Shown in pieces: positions 34,919 through 43,701 of a stretch of DNA of 64,000 bases. Every line of letters starts with the position of its first letter. Within the stretch, counting starts at the first letter, position 1. Made by a program: the position numbers and the translations under genes. The notes beneath the pieces are model-generated. The model was not told where the DNA came from, ran no database searches, and worked only from the letters and a program-made list of their open reading frames with translations. Source of the stretch: Odobenus rosmarus divergens (taxonomy: Eukaryota > Chordata > Mammalia > Carnivora > Odobenidae); contig NW_004451506.1 in NCBI RefSeq assembly GCF_000321225.1, positions 135,214-199,213 on the forward strand, written 5' to 3'.

Positions 34919-34941
34919 TGACCTTGACCTTGACCGTGACC
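34919..34941 (-). promoter_or_regulatory. Array of nuclear-receptor half-sites
   Basis: Plus strand TGACCTTGACCTTGACCG then TGACC. On the minus strand this is two overlapping TCAAGGTCA motifs (plus-strand TGACCTTGA at 34919-34927 and 34925-34933) and a third GGTCA. TCAAGGTCA is the known extended half-site for ERR and SF-1/LRH-1 type monomeric receptors. Intronic in DGKI; function is inference. Confidence 0.35.
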
Positions 34942-35689
34942 ATGGGAACTGCTTGCCTGTGAGGGAAGTAAAGGTGAGTGCAGGAATCTCCAGTTGTTTT
35001 TCTCATTATCATAAATATTAAACCAACTAATTTATTAAATCTAGCCCCCCCAAAAAACTGGAAAAATAAACACCCCCTCCCCCCAAATTAACAGATTGCT
35101 TTGTGTCCTTCAGTTTTGATAGAGAAGAGAGCTGTGTGGTGTGATTCACCCTTTGCAAGAGATGCTGGGGATGGAAGAGAGATGATTTTAGTATCAGAAT
35201 GTCAGGCTTTGGTTACAGCACTAAGACTAACATACCAGCTTGATTTCATGCCAGGCAAAGTACGTGTGCATCAATCCACAGGTGGGGTTAGAACTTGCAA
35301 ACTTTTAGAGGCCCTATTATTTAAGGCAGTGGAAAAAGGAGTGGGGGAAGTGAACATCTGTGATTTTAGACTAATATCATCTCATGCCTCATCACTCATG
35401 CCCCCGGGGGCATGCAACTGAGGACAGGGATTTTGGTTTGTTTTTAGTTTAAGTATGTCCCAGACATCGCACAGGTCATACTTAGGCTTAAAAGGGGGGA
35501 AATTGCTGTTGTTGAAGAACTTGCAAATTTAAAGAATTATTGTCGCTAATCAGAACCAAAGGACCCAGAACCAAAGAAAAATATAAAAGCTGAGGTCCAG
35601 GGGATTCCAGGTGGGATGGTAGTTCAGGATACTGAGAAGGTAAGTTCATGATTTTCAACTGAAGAAGACAGAGGGTAAGGGAGGGTGGT

Positions 35690-36045
35690 CGGTTAAATCT
35701 GGCCACAGATTATTTGCAGCTCCTTTCATGGGGCGGTGGGGGCCATTTTGCCTTCCTTTGAGTCAGGGCCAACTCTGTGACCTATTTTAGCTAACAGAAT
35801 GCTGCAGAGATAACGCAGAACTTTCCAGCCTGGCCTCAGGACATCTGGAACCATAGGACTATCATGCTGTGAAGAAGCCTGGGATAAAAGAACAGGTAGA
35901 GAGAGAGGCTCAGGTGTCCCGGCCATTCCGGCCATCTCAGCTGAGAGCCCCAAATGTGTGGGGGAGTCCATATTCAAGACAGACTCAATCACAACTGCAG
36001 CTCCCTGCAGCCTGGTGAGTGAGACCAAGGGAGACACCAACAGGT
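35690..36045. mobile_element. Old interspersed repeat, family not named
   Basis: The order 'aactctgtgacctattttag', 'ctaacagaatgctgcagaga', 'atcatgctgtgaagaagcct' and 'ctgcagcctggtgagtgaga' recalls a common ancient mammalian repeat, probably LTR-derived. I cannot assign a family by eye. Confidence 0.4.
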
Positions 36046-36116
36046 GACTAATACAGGGAGGTTACCAGAACTGTGTGTGTGTGTGTGGGGGGGAACACTA
36101 GCTCTTCAGGAGAGGT

Positions 36117-36220
36117 AGACAGAGAGAGAGAGAGCGAGAGAGAGAGAGAGAGTTCCTAAATTGTGTTAGCACTCAAATAGATGGCCAGTGTCTGACCTAA
36201 CTCGGGAGAGGGTCTGTGGG
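36117..36220 (+). repeat. GA microsatellite plus first copy of a 69-bp dispersed repeat
   Basis: A GA run (36117-36152) is followed by a 69-base block (36152-36220). The block recurs in the same orientation at 38617-38685 with 57 of 69 positions identical and no indels. Shared words include 'gtgttagcactc', 'tggccagtgtct' and 'ggagagggtctgtggg' (the last with one mismatch at its left edge). Confidence 0.85.
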
Positions 36221-37151
36221 TATTGAATAGGTTAAGGTATGCGAGCAAACATTCAATCTCATGGGGTGAAGGACAAACTAGGAAGAGAGGATTGAGAGTG
36301 GTCAAGAAGACAGCAACCAGGAGTACTTTAACCCAGCTAAAAACAACTAAACTGACAGTATGTGTATCTAAAGCTCATCTGCATTCTGTGTGGTAGAAAT
36401 CCTGAGATCTTTTTGATTAAGAGAAAGATAATCATAGACGCTCTGTGACTTTATTCATTGTCTGTGGGGGCTGGGTTCTAACATTTGGTTTTGCCTCTCA
36501 CCAGCCTTTGGAGAAGTCACTATGGGAAAGAAAAAACACCTATGGTTTTTTTGTTTTGTTTTGGTTTGGTTTTTCACAAAGGAGGCAAGCAGAACTTATG
36601 CGATCATTGCTTTGGAAGTCTTGCTCCCCCCACCCCAATTCTTTCATTGCAGTGGGTTGAATGGGTAGGTGAACAGCCGATGAAAGGATGCATATCCCAG
36701 ACACAGCACCAGGATACAGCTTACCACCTGAGCTTTGCAGCACAGACAGGCTTGGGACTGTCCAGCCCAGCCGACAAGGGGAAAGAGATGGTCTAATGAT
36801 CTCCATCCTGCTTTCACATGCTTTCCTTTTCCTAAACTGTTCTCTCCACCATACCTCAGGCCAAGGGTTCAAGCAAACTCATCATGGTGAGAAGGAACTG
36901 AAGACAAAACAAGGTGAGTCAAATGTACCTGATAGTCTAATACCTACCTTGCCAGGTCCTTGCAAAGATTAAATGATAGGATGTTGAGTATAAGCATCTG
37001 AAAATATAGTAAGTGTGTGACAAATGGTAGCTATGTTATCTACCTGTGGCTTTACAATAGGACTTAAAACATCCATATAGAACCATTTTCAATTTAATTT
37101 TGCATATGATTGTATGTTTTTTAGCCTCAATTGCCTGAAAATAGTGACTGT

Positions 37152-37153
<2 letters not shown>

Positions 37154-37192
<39 letters not shown>
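37154..37192 (+). repeat. TG microsatellite, about 19 units
   Basis: An uninterrupted TG run of about 38 bases ending in 'tacacactg'. The purest dinucleotide repeat in the window. Confidence 0.98.
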
Positions 37193-37194
<2 letters not shown>

Positions 37195-37282
37195 ACACTG
37201 GTCTATAACAGGTAGCTCCTGTTAAGCACTCCACAAATATGTGCTGACTGAAAGACATGTTGAAGTGAATAAAAAGAGGAGT

Positions 37283-37484
37283 GGGGCGCCTGGGTGACTC
37301 AGTCGGTTAAGCGTCTGACTTAATTTCGGCTCAGGTCATGATCTCAGGGTTGTGAGATTGAGCTCCATGTTGGGCTGTGTGCTGAGCATAGAGCCTACTT
37401 AAGAGTCTCTCTTTCCCTCTCTCTCTTCCTCCTTTGTTCATACACGCATGCTCTCTCTCTCTCTCCCTCAAAAAAAAGAAAAAA
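37283..37484 (+). mobile_element. CAN-SINE (SINEC)
   Basis: Head 'ggggcgcctgggtgactcag', then 'ctcaggtcatgatctcaggg', a long CT-rich block and an A-rich tail with interspersed G. Target-site copies 'aaaaagaggagt' (left) and 'aaaaagaggagc' (right). Confidence 0.95.
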
Positions 37485-37911
37485 AAAAAGAGGAGCAAAA
37501 AGGACTGTGCATGTCTACGAATACGCTTACTATTTTCAGCCTGGATCTGGATGCCACAGCTTCACTGCTAGGGCGCAGAGAAAATCCTCCAGGATCTCTG
37601 TGTACCTACAGCTAGCAGACCTAAAGGCTGCTCCAATCCTTTCCCCCTCAAAGATAGCCAAGCCAGGCAGGTTTTTCCCTTTACTCCTGTTCTTAATTCC
37701 TAGAAACACTATGAACATGGGAAGCTGAAAGTACTGGTCAAGATATGGGATCTATCCATGTGTTTATGCCTCTAAAGGACCATGAGAGAAATATGCTAAG
37801 GTACATGCTAGTTCCAGCAACTGTCTAACCACGGAAGACATGCGAGTCCCAGATGTTTTCAAAGAGAATGAAGCATGGCTTAAGTTGAAAAGATGAATGA
37901 GATCCAAGCAG

Positions 37912-37917
<6 letters not shown>

Positions 37918-37944
<27 letters not shown>

Positions 37945-37945
37945 C
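37918..37945 (+). repeat. GA microsatellite
   Basis: About fourteen GA units. Confidence 0.95.
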
Positions 37946-38348
37946 AAGCCAAAAAACTGGAAAAAACCATGCTCATGTAATCCTCAGAATGATCAGCTAT
38001 GAACATGGATTTTGTACCCGGTCCCCACCAGGCAACTTAAAGCGCTTCCCAAAACAATGCAGCATATTATGTCAGGACGCATTTGTTTTTGTCTTTTATT
38101 TTTCAATCAATCAGCTCACCAGTATCCTGCGAAGACCTGGATATGAGAATTATTTCTAGGAGCCACTCGGTCACAGTGACCCACATGGGTCAGCGGTCTG
38201 TGGTTCCGTCTGCCTCACATCAGCAGGGGGTGTCAGCTAAAAGGTGGGGAGCATTTCTACTGTTCTGAAGACAGCCGGGTTGAGAGCCCGCTTAGACGGT
38301 TCAGTTGCTTTGTGGATAAGTGCCCCTTGGTTCGCTGCGCCTACTTAC

Positions 38349-38469
38349 CGTGGTCCAGGATATACTTCACGATCTCCCCGTGGCCGGTTTTGGCTGCGTG
38401 GTGGAGGAGGGAGCAGTGGTCCGGCCCCTGAATTAGCAGACTGCCTCCATTTTTATAGCTTTCCATTAG
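38349..38469 (-). CDS. DGKI: DGKI 121-nt coding exon: start of ankyrin repeats
   Basis: This exon encodes 40 residues beginning LMESYKNGGSLLIQGPDHCS and continuing LLHHAAKTGHGEIVKYILDH, then gives the G of a split Gly codon. Sense borders are 'tttctcag' before CTAATGG and CACG|GTAAGT after. SLLHHAAKTGHGEIVKYIL is an ankyrin repeat (S/T-LLHHA motif, G, then IVKYIL). DGK zeta has the equivalent SRTLLHHAVSTGSKDVVRYL, confirming the type IV DGK family. The preceding helix (LMESYKNGGSLL) begins the repeat domain. Direct copies of an unrelated 69-bp repeat lie on both sides of this exon. Confidence 0.97.
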
Positions 38470-38616
38470 CTGAGAAAGAGACACAGGAAAAGAAGCTCAG
38501 GCAGAGTCCGGAACAAGGGAAAGTACAGCTAACCGGTGATAAAATAAGAGTGATGTAGCAAACCACAAATGTTTCTAGCCTCGGAGGACGCTGAGGAGTC
38601 AAAGAGATGAAGCAAC

Positions 38617-38685
38617 GTTCCTGCACCGTGTTAGCACTCGGATAGCTGGCCAGTGTCTCCCCTCCCTCTGGAGAGGGTCTGTGGG
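38617..38685 (+). repeat. Second copy of the 69-bp dispersed repeat
   Basis: It aligns without gaps to 36152-36220 at about 83% identity (57/69 counted by hand). It lies 147 bases upstream of the 121-nt DGKI exon in transcript direction. No family was recognised. Confidence 0.85.
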
Positions 38686-39474
38686 CACTAAAATGTGGAA
38701 GCTGAAACGTGCTGAGTGAGTTATTTCTTTTCTGTTTGATGTCTTTTTCTTTTCTGGGCACTGGTCGCTGTCCTAAGAGAGTGAAGGGCAGCAAAGAGAA
38801 GAAACACTTTCCCATGTTGGCTCGGCTTTCTCTGGAGTGAAAGAGTAATTAAGGCCGGAGACAGGAAGAGCTTGGTGTCTGGTAGCTAAGCTCCTTTCCG
38901 AGCCTATGGTTTCTCTCCAACCTCTAATGAACCTAGCTACCAAATACAGAAGCTCCTTCCCATTTTCCCGTGGGAGATGGTGGTACATGTGTGTACAGCC
39001 TCTTTCTTCTTCCAGATCTGCAACCCAGCCAGCATGCCTTCTGTTAAATCATCCAATCCATACCCAGTGAGGCTAGAGATGATCCACAGGACGAGAACCC
39101 AAAGGATTCAGAGAATGTGGCAGGAGAAACCTAAAATACCTGTATTGTGAGAACAGACTGGAAAATGACCAACAGATTTTGCAGCCCGAGAATCACGGGG
39201 CAAAATGAGGATGCGGTCTGATTTCATGAAATACTGAACATTACAGAAAGTGTAAATGGGTCCCTGTTCTCCAAACTGCAGTATAGGAGAACAAAAAGAG
39301 TCTTTCTGGAACTTCTAAAAGGTAGTTTCAGGACAAATAAGAATACAATAACCCGGCAGGTACCAAGCAAAAGGAATGGATCTATCACCAAGAAGTTAGA
39401 TGGCACACTAAAAAAAAAAAAAAAAAAAAAAAAGTAAGCCTCTCATAAGGTCACAGAAAGTAAACTCATATCCA

Positions 39475-39700
39475 ACCATGGAACTGCCATGTGGCAGATG
39501 CCAGGGAAACAAAGATGAATAGGACTTGGTCATTGGCCTCAAGACCTCGCCATCCATGGGGAAGACAGATGTCAAAGACACATACAGGAATGGAGAGGAA
39601 CATAAGGAGGTTCTCATAGGGTGAAAAAAGAGTCAGGGAAGGCTTCCTAGAAAATAGGCCAAAAAGGACTAGTTGAATGGAAGTAAAGAACATATGGGGA
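39475..39700. mobile_element. L2-like or other ancient repeat
   Basis: 'aaagatgaataggacttggt', 'ggggaagacagatgtcaaag' and 'gtcagggaaggcttcctaga' match a common ancient repeat pattern (gatgaataagacacggtccct ... ggaaggcttcctggagga). Classification is uncertain. Confidence 0.45.
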
Positions 39701-41089
39701 CTTTTTCTTTAAACTACAAGGCTATAGGACGGCAAGAGGTAGCTAATAGTTTTCCAGAAAGAATCTAAGCATATCCAGTACTGTTCAACCTTAGTCTTAC
39801 ACTGACACTCCCTTTCTTCATAGGCAGATCCATAAGGGATTTGGGCTCAATGGAGTAGCACAGACCCAATCCATCAGCTGCCTGGATGCTGCCTTTCTGT
39901 GGGGTTTTTGGACACTGCGGACATGAAGTTAGTCCGTGGGTATCTTATGCAACTCGGGTGCACAGCAGACGCTCCCAACAGCCTTCACACTGGATGGCTC
40001 CTGGGGTCTTTGGTTCTCTGCTGTCTGCTGTGTGCTCTCTCTCTTACAGACACACACACAGTTTAATATCTAATATTTCTTCTGCTTTCTGCGTGGTATG
40101 GAATAGACAAACAGAAGAAGGTGGAAAAGAAGAAAGAAAAGGGGAAGAAAAACTTGGGAAGGAAGGAGAAAAAGAACGAGAAAGAAAAACTAAGTCACTG
40201 TATTTCATCTTTCCATAAATAAGGTTAAGTAATTTCTTAGGCACTTAGGAAATGATTGTAACAGAGAACGTAATAAGACAACCTACTGAATATGGCAATT
40301 TCCCATATTTCAAATAATTCTCTATTAAGTACAAAAAAAAGTGGGGTTGTATACACCAGGGACCCAAAAAATATGCTGCCTAGACTAAAAGCATATGCAA
40401 AATGAGATTAAAAAGGTTTCAAATGTACAGTAGCTTGCACATTTTTTTGGCTTAGAAGCTCTGCAAGGGCAGGAATCACGCCTTACTGCCCAAAGCATCT
40501 AATATAAGGCCTTGCAGGGAGTCTGGGATAATATTGGTTCAATCCACTGCTTGGCAATAGCATCAAACTCCCAGGTACACTGCTTGGAGAGTACTTTTGT
40601 CTTGTGGGTGACAATTCTTCGATGTAGACTGTGCCACAGGCACCATTTCCAGAATTATGTGTCTAAAGATGGCAGTTTATCAAGAAGCTTGCAAGCTTCT
40701 CACCATTTCTTTCCTATGAGTAACCTGTTAACATTGTAGCACAGAGGTTTCTCAGTTGATTCAACAGATGTGCTTCAAAAAAAGTTGCATGCAAGGTCAG
40801 TGCTTCTCAGCTCTGTTTTAAGGCTTTTGGTTTCTCGATCTGCAATGGCACCATACTCCACAGGCTGGTGAGTAAGGCAGAGCCTCTGTCCCTACACAGC
40901 TGCTGATATTATAGAGCAGATCGATGCCAATGTGGGTTATACAGGGATATACAGTCAGTCACGAGTCCCAATGCCTGAAAATGACATGAGACCAAATATA
41001 GCTTTTAGAATACTCATGGACTATACTATATAACAAATATTTGCATCTCCACTATGTTTATTAAAAAAACATGGACTAACACTACTAGC

Positions 41090-41312
41090 TAGCATTTTAG
41101 AGTCCCTTCTATGGAATAAAAACAGTCTTAAGAGGTTCACATGTATTGTTACAGTTGATCCTCACAACAAAGGAGAGAGGCAACATTATTCAAGTTTACA
41201 GATGAAGAAACTGAGGCACAGAGAGAATCAGATAATTATACAAAGTCACACATACAGTGAATGGCAGAGCCAAGATCTGAACCCAGGCAGTCTGACTCCA
41301 GAATGTGCATTC
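41090..41312 (-). mobile_element. MIR SINE, antisense
   Basis: 'cacatgtattgttacagttg', 'cagatgaagaaactgaggca' and 'gatctgaacccaggcagtct' are reverse-complement MIR blocks in order. A fairly complete copy. Confidence 0.75.
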
Positions 41313-41879
41313 CCTCTAGAGGCAGCAGTGACCACTTCCTTCTCTCTGAACTAAGAAAACATAAGCTTGAATTAAAGTGTTCGAGGGAGATGAGACGGAG
41401 TATGTTCTTTTGGTTTAACTGTGATCCCCAGAGTACAAAACTGTAATCATGTTGGAAGCTGTAGGCTCTGGCCTGGAGAATGTATTTCTGGGTGTTGTCC
41501 AGATAATACTTACAGATGCACTCATTTCAAGACCTGTCTAAAAAGAAACCTTTAAACTGCAAATATCAGCTTCTAGAGAGCAGGAATTCCAGACACTGTG
41601 AGCACTGCATCCAGGGAACGTGCAGCCCACGTTAACGAGTCGAGACAACCAGCATGGTACCCCTGCATACATTCTCCACTGTTGGGAAACGTGGAGATGC
41701 TGTGAAGACTCCTTTGGCCCTCCCTGCCCAGTCGTCAAAAGAGCATCCTTCCCCTTCCGAGTCATTTAGCACAGGCAGGGGGATGATACATGACGTACGA
41801 GAGATCATGAATATTTGGTGAGAAATGATGTTAAAGTTCGTAAAGACTCACCAAAAGTTTGGGTAGGAAGATATCTTAC

Positions 41880-41917
41880 CTTCATAAGATCACCAGCTAT
41901 TACTGCCTGCAAAATTG
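41880..41917 (-). CDS. DGKI: DGKI 38-nt coding exon before the ankyrin repeats
   Basis: A short exon. Its first two bases (CA) complete a split codon (NCA) from upstream, then it encodes ILQAVIAGDLMK in phase to LMESY of the next exon. Sense acceptor is 'ttgtctcccacag' (good pyrimidine tract) and the donor ATGAAG|GTAAGA. The peptide is the amphipathic lead-in to the ankyrin domain; in DGK zeta the corresponding stretch reads LIEAVKRNDFCKL. From memory, human DGKI reads HAILQAVIAGDLMK here, which would make the split codon GCA (Ala); the exon supplying that G is not in the window. A second AG at 'attttgcag' would give a shorter phase-0 exon but is less likely. Confidence 0.93.
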
Positions 41918-42861
41918 CTGTGGGAGACAAAAGAGAGATGTCCCATTAGTAGAAGACCCTCTAATTAAAAAATCCCCAAGGGCTGGATCCATATTTTGTA
42001 GAAATAGTCTACATTTGGGGCAGGAATCAGGGAAGGAGAAGCATGCCAAAGGTTGCATCTTGCAACAGGCTGAAGCCTCCTCTTCATCCCTTCGCTACCC
42101 GGGCACCCATTCTATCCTACCTGGACACCCCCTCATGAAACTTGGAGCCACAGAGATTGGATTCAAATCTTAGCTCTGACACAAGTTGTGGGTGAATCAC
42201 GGAAACCCTCTGAGCCCGGTTTCCACATCTGTCAACCAGCAAGTCTAAATCTTACAGAATGACTAAAATGGTCGATGAAATCATATGGATGTTCTCAACT
42301 CATCTATGAGGTGGACTGGGTGCCTAACCGTGATTGCTTCTGCTCCCTTCTTTCCAGTTCCTTCCACTTTGTCCTCTTGGGGTTCCAAAAATCACTAATA
42401 ATTTTGCTCTGTAGTGAGGGACAAACACCTACCATTATGGAAATGAAGAGGACTGGAGGTAGTGAGGAAAGAACATGTATGCTTTTTTATGTTCTGAAGA
42501 AAATAACCATGCGGTCAGCATCTAATCCACTGGCGACTCTTACGGAAAGAATTCAAAGACTTAGGAAACCTAAACTAATTGTAAAAATATGTAGCTCCAG
42601 GGGCAAAAATCGAAAGGCACATACAAGTCACTTGGGAGGTAGAGGAGGGGACTGGCGAGAGAGGGCAGGATGTGTGAGCATCTAATGACAGTGTTGGTTC
42701 CTGAACAGAACATGTGCATTAGGTTGGAAAAGGTCCTTTAGAAAAACAAATACCTAGGTTCTAGGACTACCGAAAAAACAGATTATTGTAAGGCTTGAAT
42801 AGCACAAAATTTTAGAAGTAACTTAAATTTTATTTCTTAAGGTATCATTTTATTTTTATCT

Positions 42862-43051
42862 TTTTTTATGATTTGTTTATTTTAGAGAAAGAGAGAGCAT
42901 GAGTGGGAGGGGTAGGGGGAGAGAGAATCTCAAGCAAACTCCCTGCTGAGCTCAGAGCCTGACTTGGGGCTCAGTCTCACCATCCTGAGATCATGACCTG
43001 AGCCAAAATCAAGAGTTGGACGCTTAACCGACTGAGCAACCCAGGCACCCC
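42862..43051 (-). mobile_element. CAN-SINE (SINEC), antisense
   Basis: The plus strand starts in a T-rich tail ('tttgtttattttagagaaag'), passes through a GA-rich block and ends with 'cgcttaaccgactgagcaac' and 'ccaggcacccc', the reverse complement of the SINE head. No clear target-site copy was found, so the ends are approximate. Confidence 0.92.
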
Positions 43052-43169
43052 AATGCAGTGCCTTTTCACAATACTATAAACTTGATAACCTATAAAGACT
43101 ATTTCCTTCCCTTTTCTCCAGGCCTTACAGAGCTAGTGGAGCTCTACTGGACAGAGGCCTGGACTGGAC

Positions 43170-43263
43170 ACAGGGACCCGCATTATGGTGACAATTGGGC
43201 TGCTCACTTGCACACGAATGTGTACTCTCTCTCTCTCAAAATAAATAATATTTTTTTAAAAAG
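43170..43263 (+). mobile_element. Possible truncated CAN-SINE tail
   Basis: 'tgtactctctctctctcaaa' followed by 'ataaataatatttttttaaa' resembles the 3' part of a CAN-SINE. Imperfect flanking copies 'ggcctggact' and 'ggcactggact' may be the target site. The left part does not match the SINE. Confidence 0.4.
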
Positions 43264-43473
43264 GCACTGGACTAGAGTCTAATTCTAATCTCTAACTTAG
43301 CAGACATGTAAGCTTAACAAGTCAATGTTTCGGAACCAGTTTTCTTATTTGTAAAATAAACAGCTGTCTTGCTCATCTCTCTATCATAAGAACAAAACCA
43401 ACAAATGAAAGCTTTATAAGTTCAAAACAATAGAGTGCTTACTTTTTCAAGATTATATTGAAACATTTCCCAG

Positions 43474-43701
43474 AAATGAAAAGAAAAAGAAAAGAGAAAT
43501 AGAGAAAAGAGAGAGAAAAGAAAAATGAGTTCATTAATTTAAAGCACTTCTGCAATAAAATTTGGTGTATATAAGCAGCAAATCAAGACAATAAAGGAAT
43601 TCCCCAGGACAAAGTCTATTTGAGGAGCAGCAGGAAGGGAAGAGAGAAAAGAAAAAGAAAGGAAAGGAAAAGAAGGGAGGAAGAACGAAAAGAAAGAAAA
43701 A
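43474..43701 (+). repeat. Two GAAAA-rich purine tracts
   Basis: Purine-only or nearly purine-only stretches at 43474-43526 and 43631-43701, made of AAAAG/GAAAGG type units, separated by about 105 bases of mixed sequence. Confidence 0.85.

Larger units (their letters stand above)
28119..38348 (-). other. DGKI: DGKI intron, 10.2 kb
   Basis: No additional exon was seen. Contents: an L2-like fossil interrupted near 28.96-29.05 kb, a second L2 stretch at 29.7-30.14 kb, a full-length-looking MIR (30.2-30.4 kb), a homeodomain-motif-rich block near 31.2 kb, a MIR piece at 32.3 kb, an A-rich CCAAAA repeat at about 34.0 kb, inverted repeats at 34.2 and 35.4 kb, an old repeat at 35.7-36.0 kb, microsatellites at 36.1, 37.15 and 37.9 kb, and a CAN-SINE at 37.3 kb. 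Confidence 0.85.
38470..41879 (-). other. DGKI: DGKI intron, 3.4 kb
   Basis: Donor GTAAGA, acceptor TTTCTCAG in sense. It holds the second copy of the 69-bp repeat (38617-38685), an A run (39410-39433), an old L2-like stretch (about 39475-39700), a purine-rich tract near 40.1-40.19 kb, an L2-like tail at 40.45-40.55 kb and an antisense MIR at 41.09-41.31 kb. No extra exon was seen. Confidence 0.85.

Noticed and set aside
41909..41917. Alternative acceptor giving a shorter exon starting GCAGTAATAG
   Set aside because: It would join in phase with the candidate exon at 53255, but the acceptor 12 bases into the exon lacks a good pyrimidine tract. The longer form matches the expected DGKI residues ILQ before AVIAG.
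42275..42685. 136-codon plus-strand open frame
   Set aside because: No recognised domain, start context or flanking splice logic, and it lies in a DGKI intron on the opposite strand.
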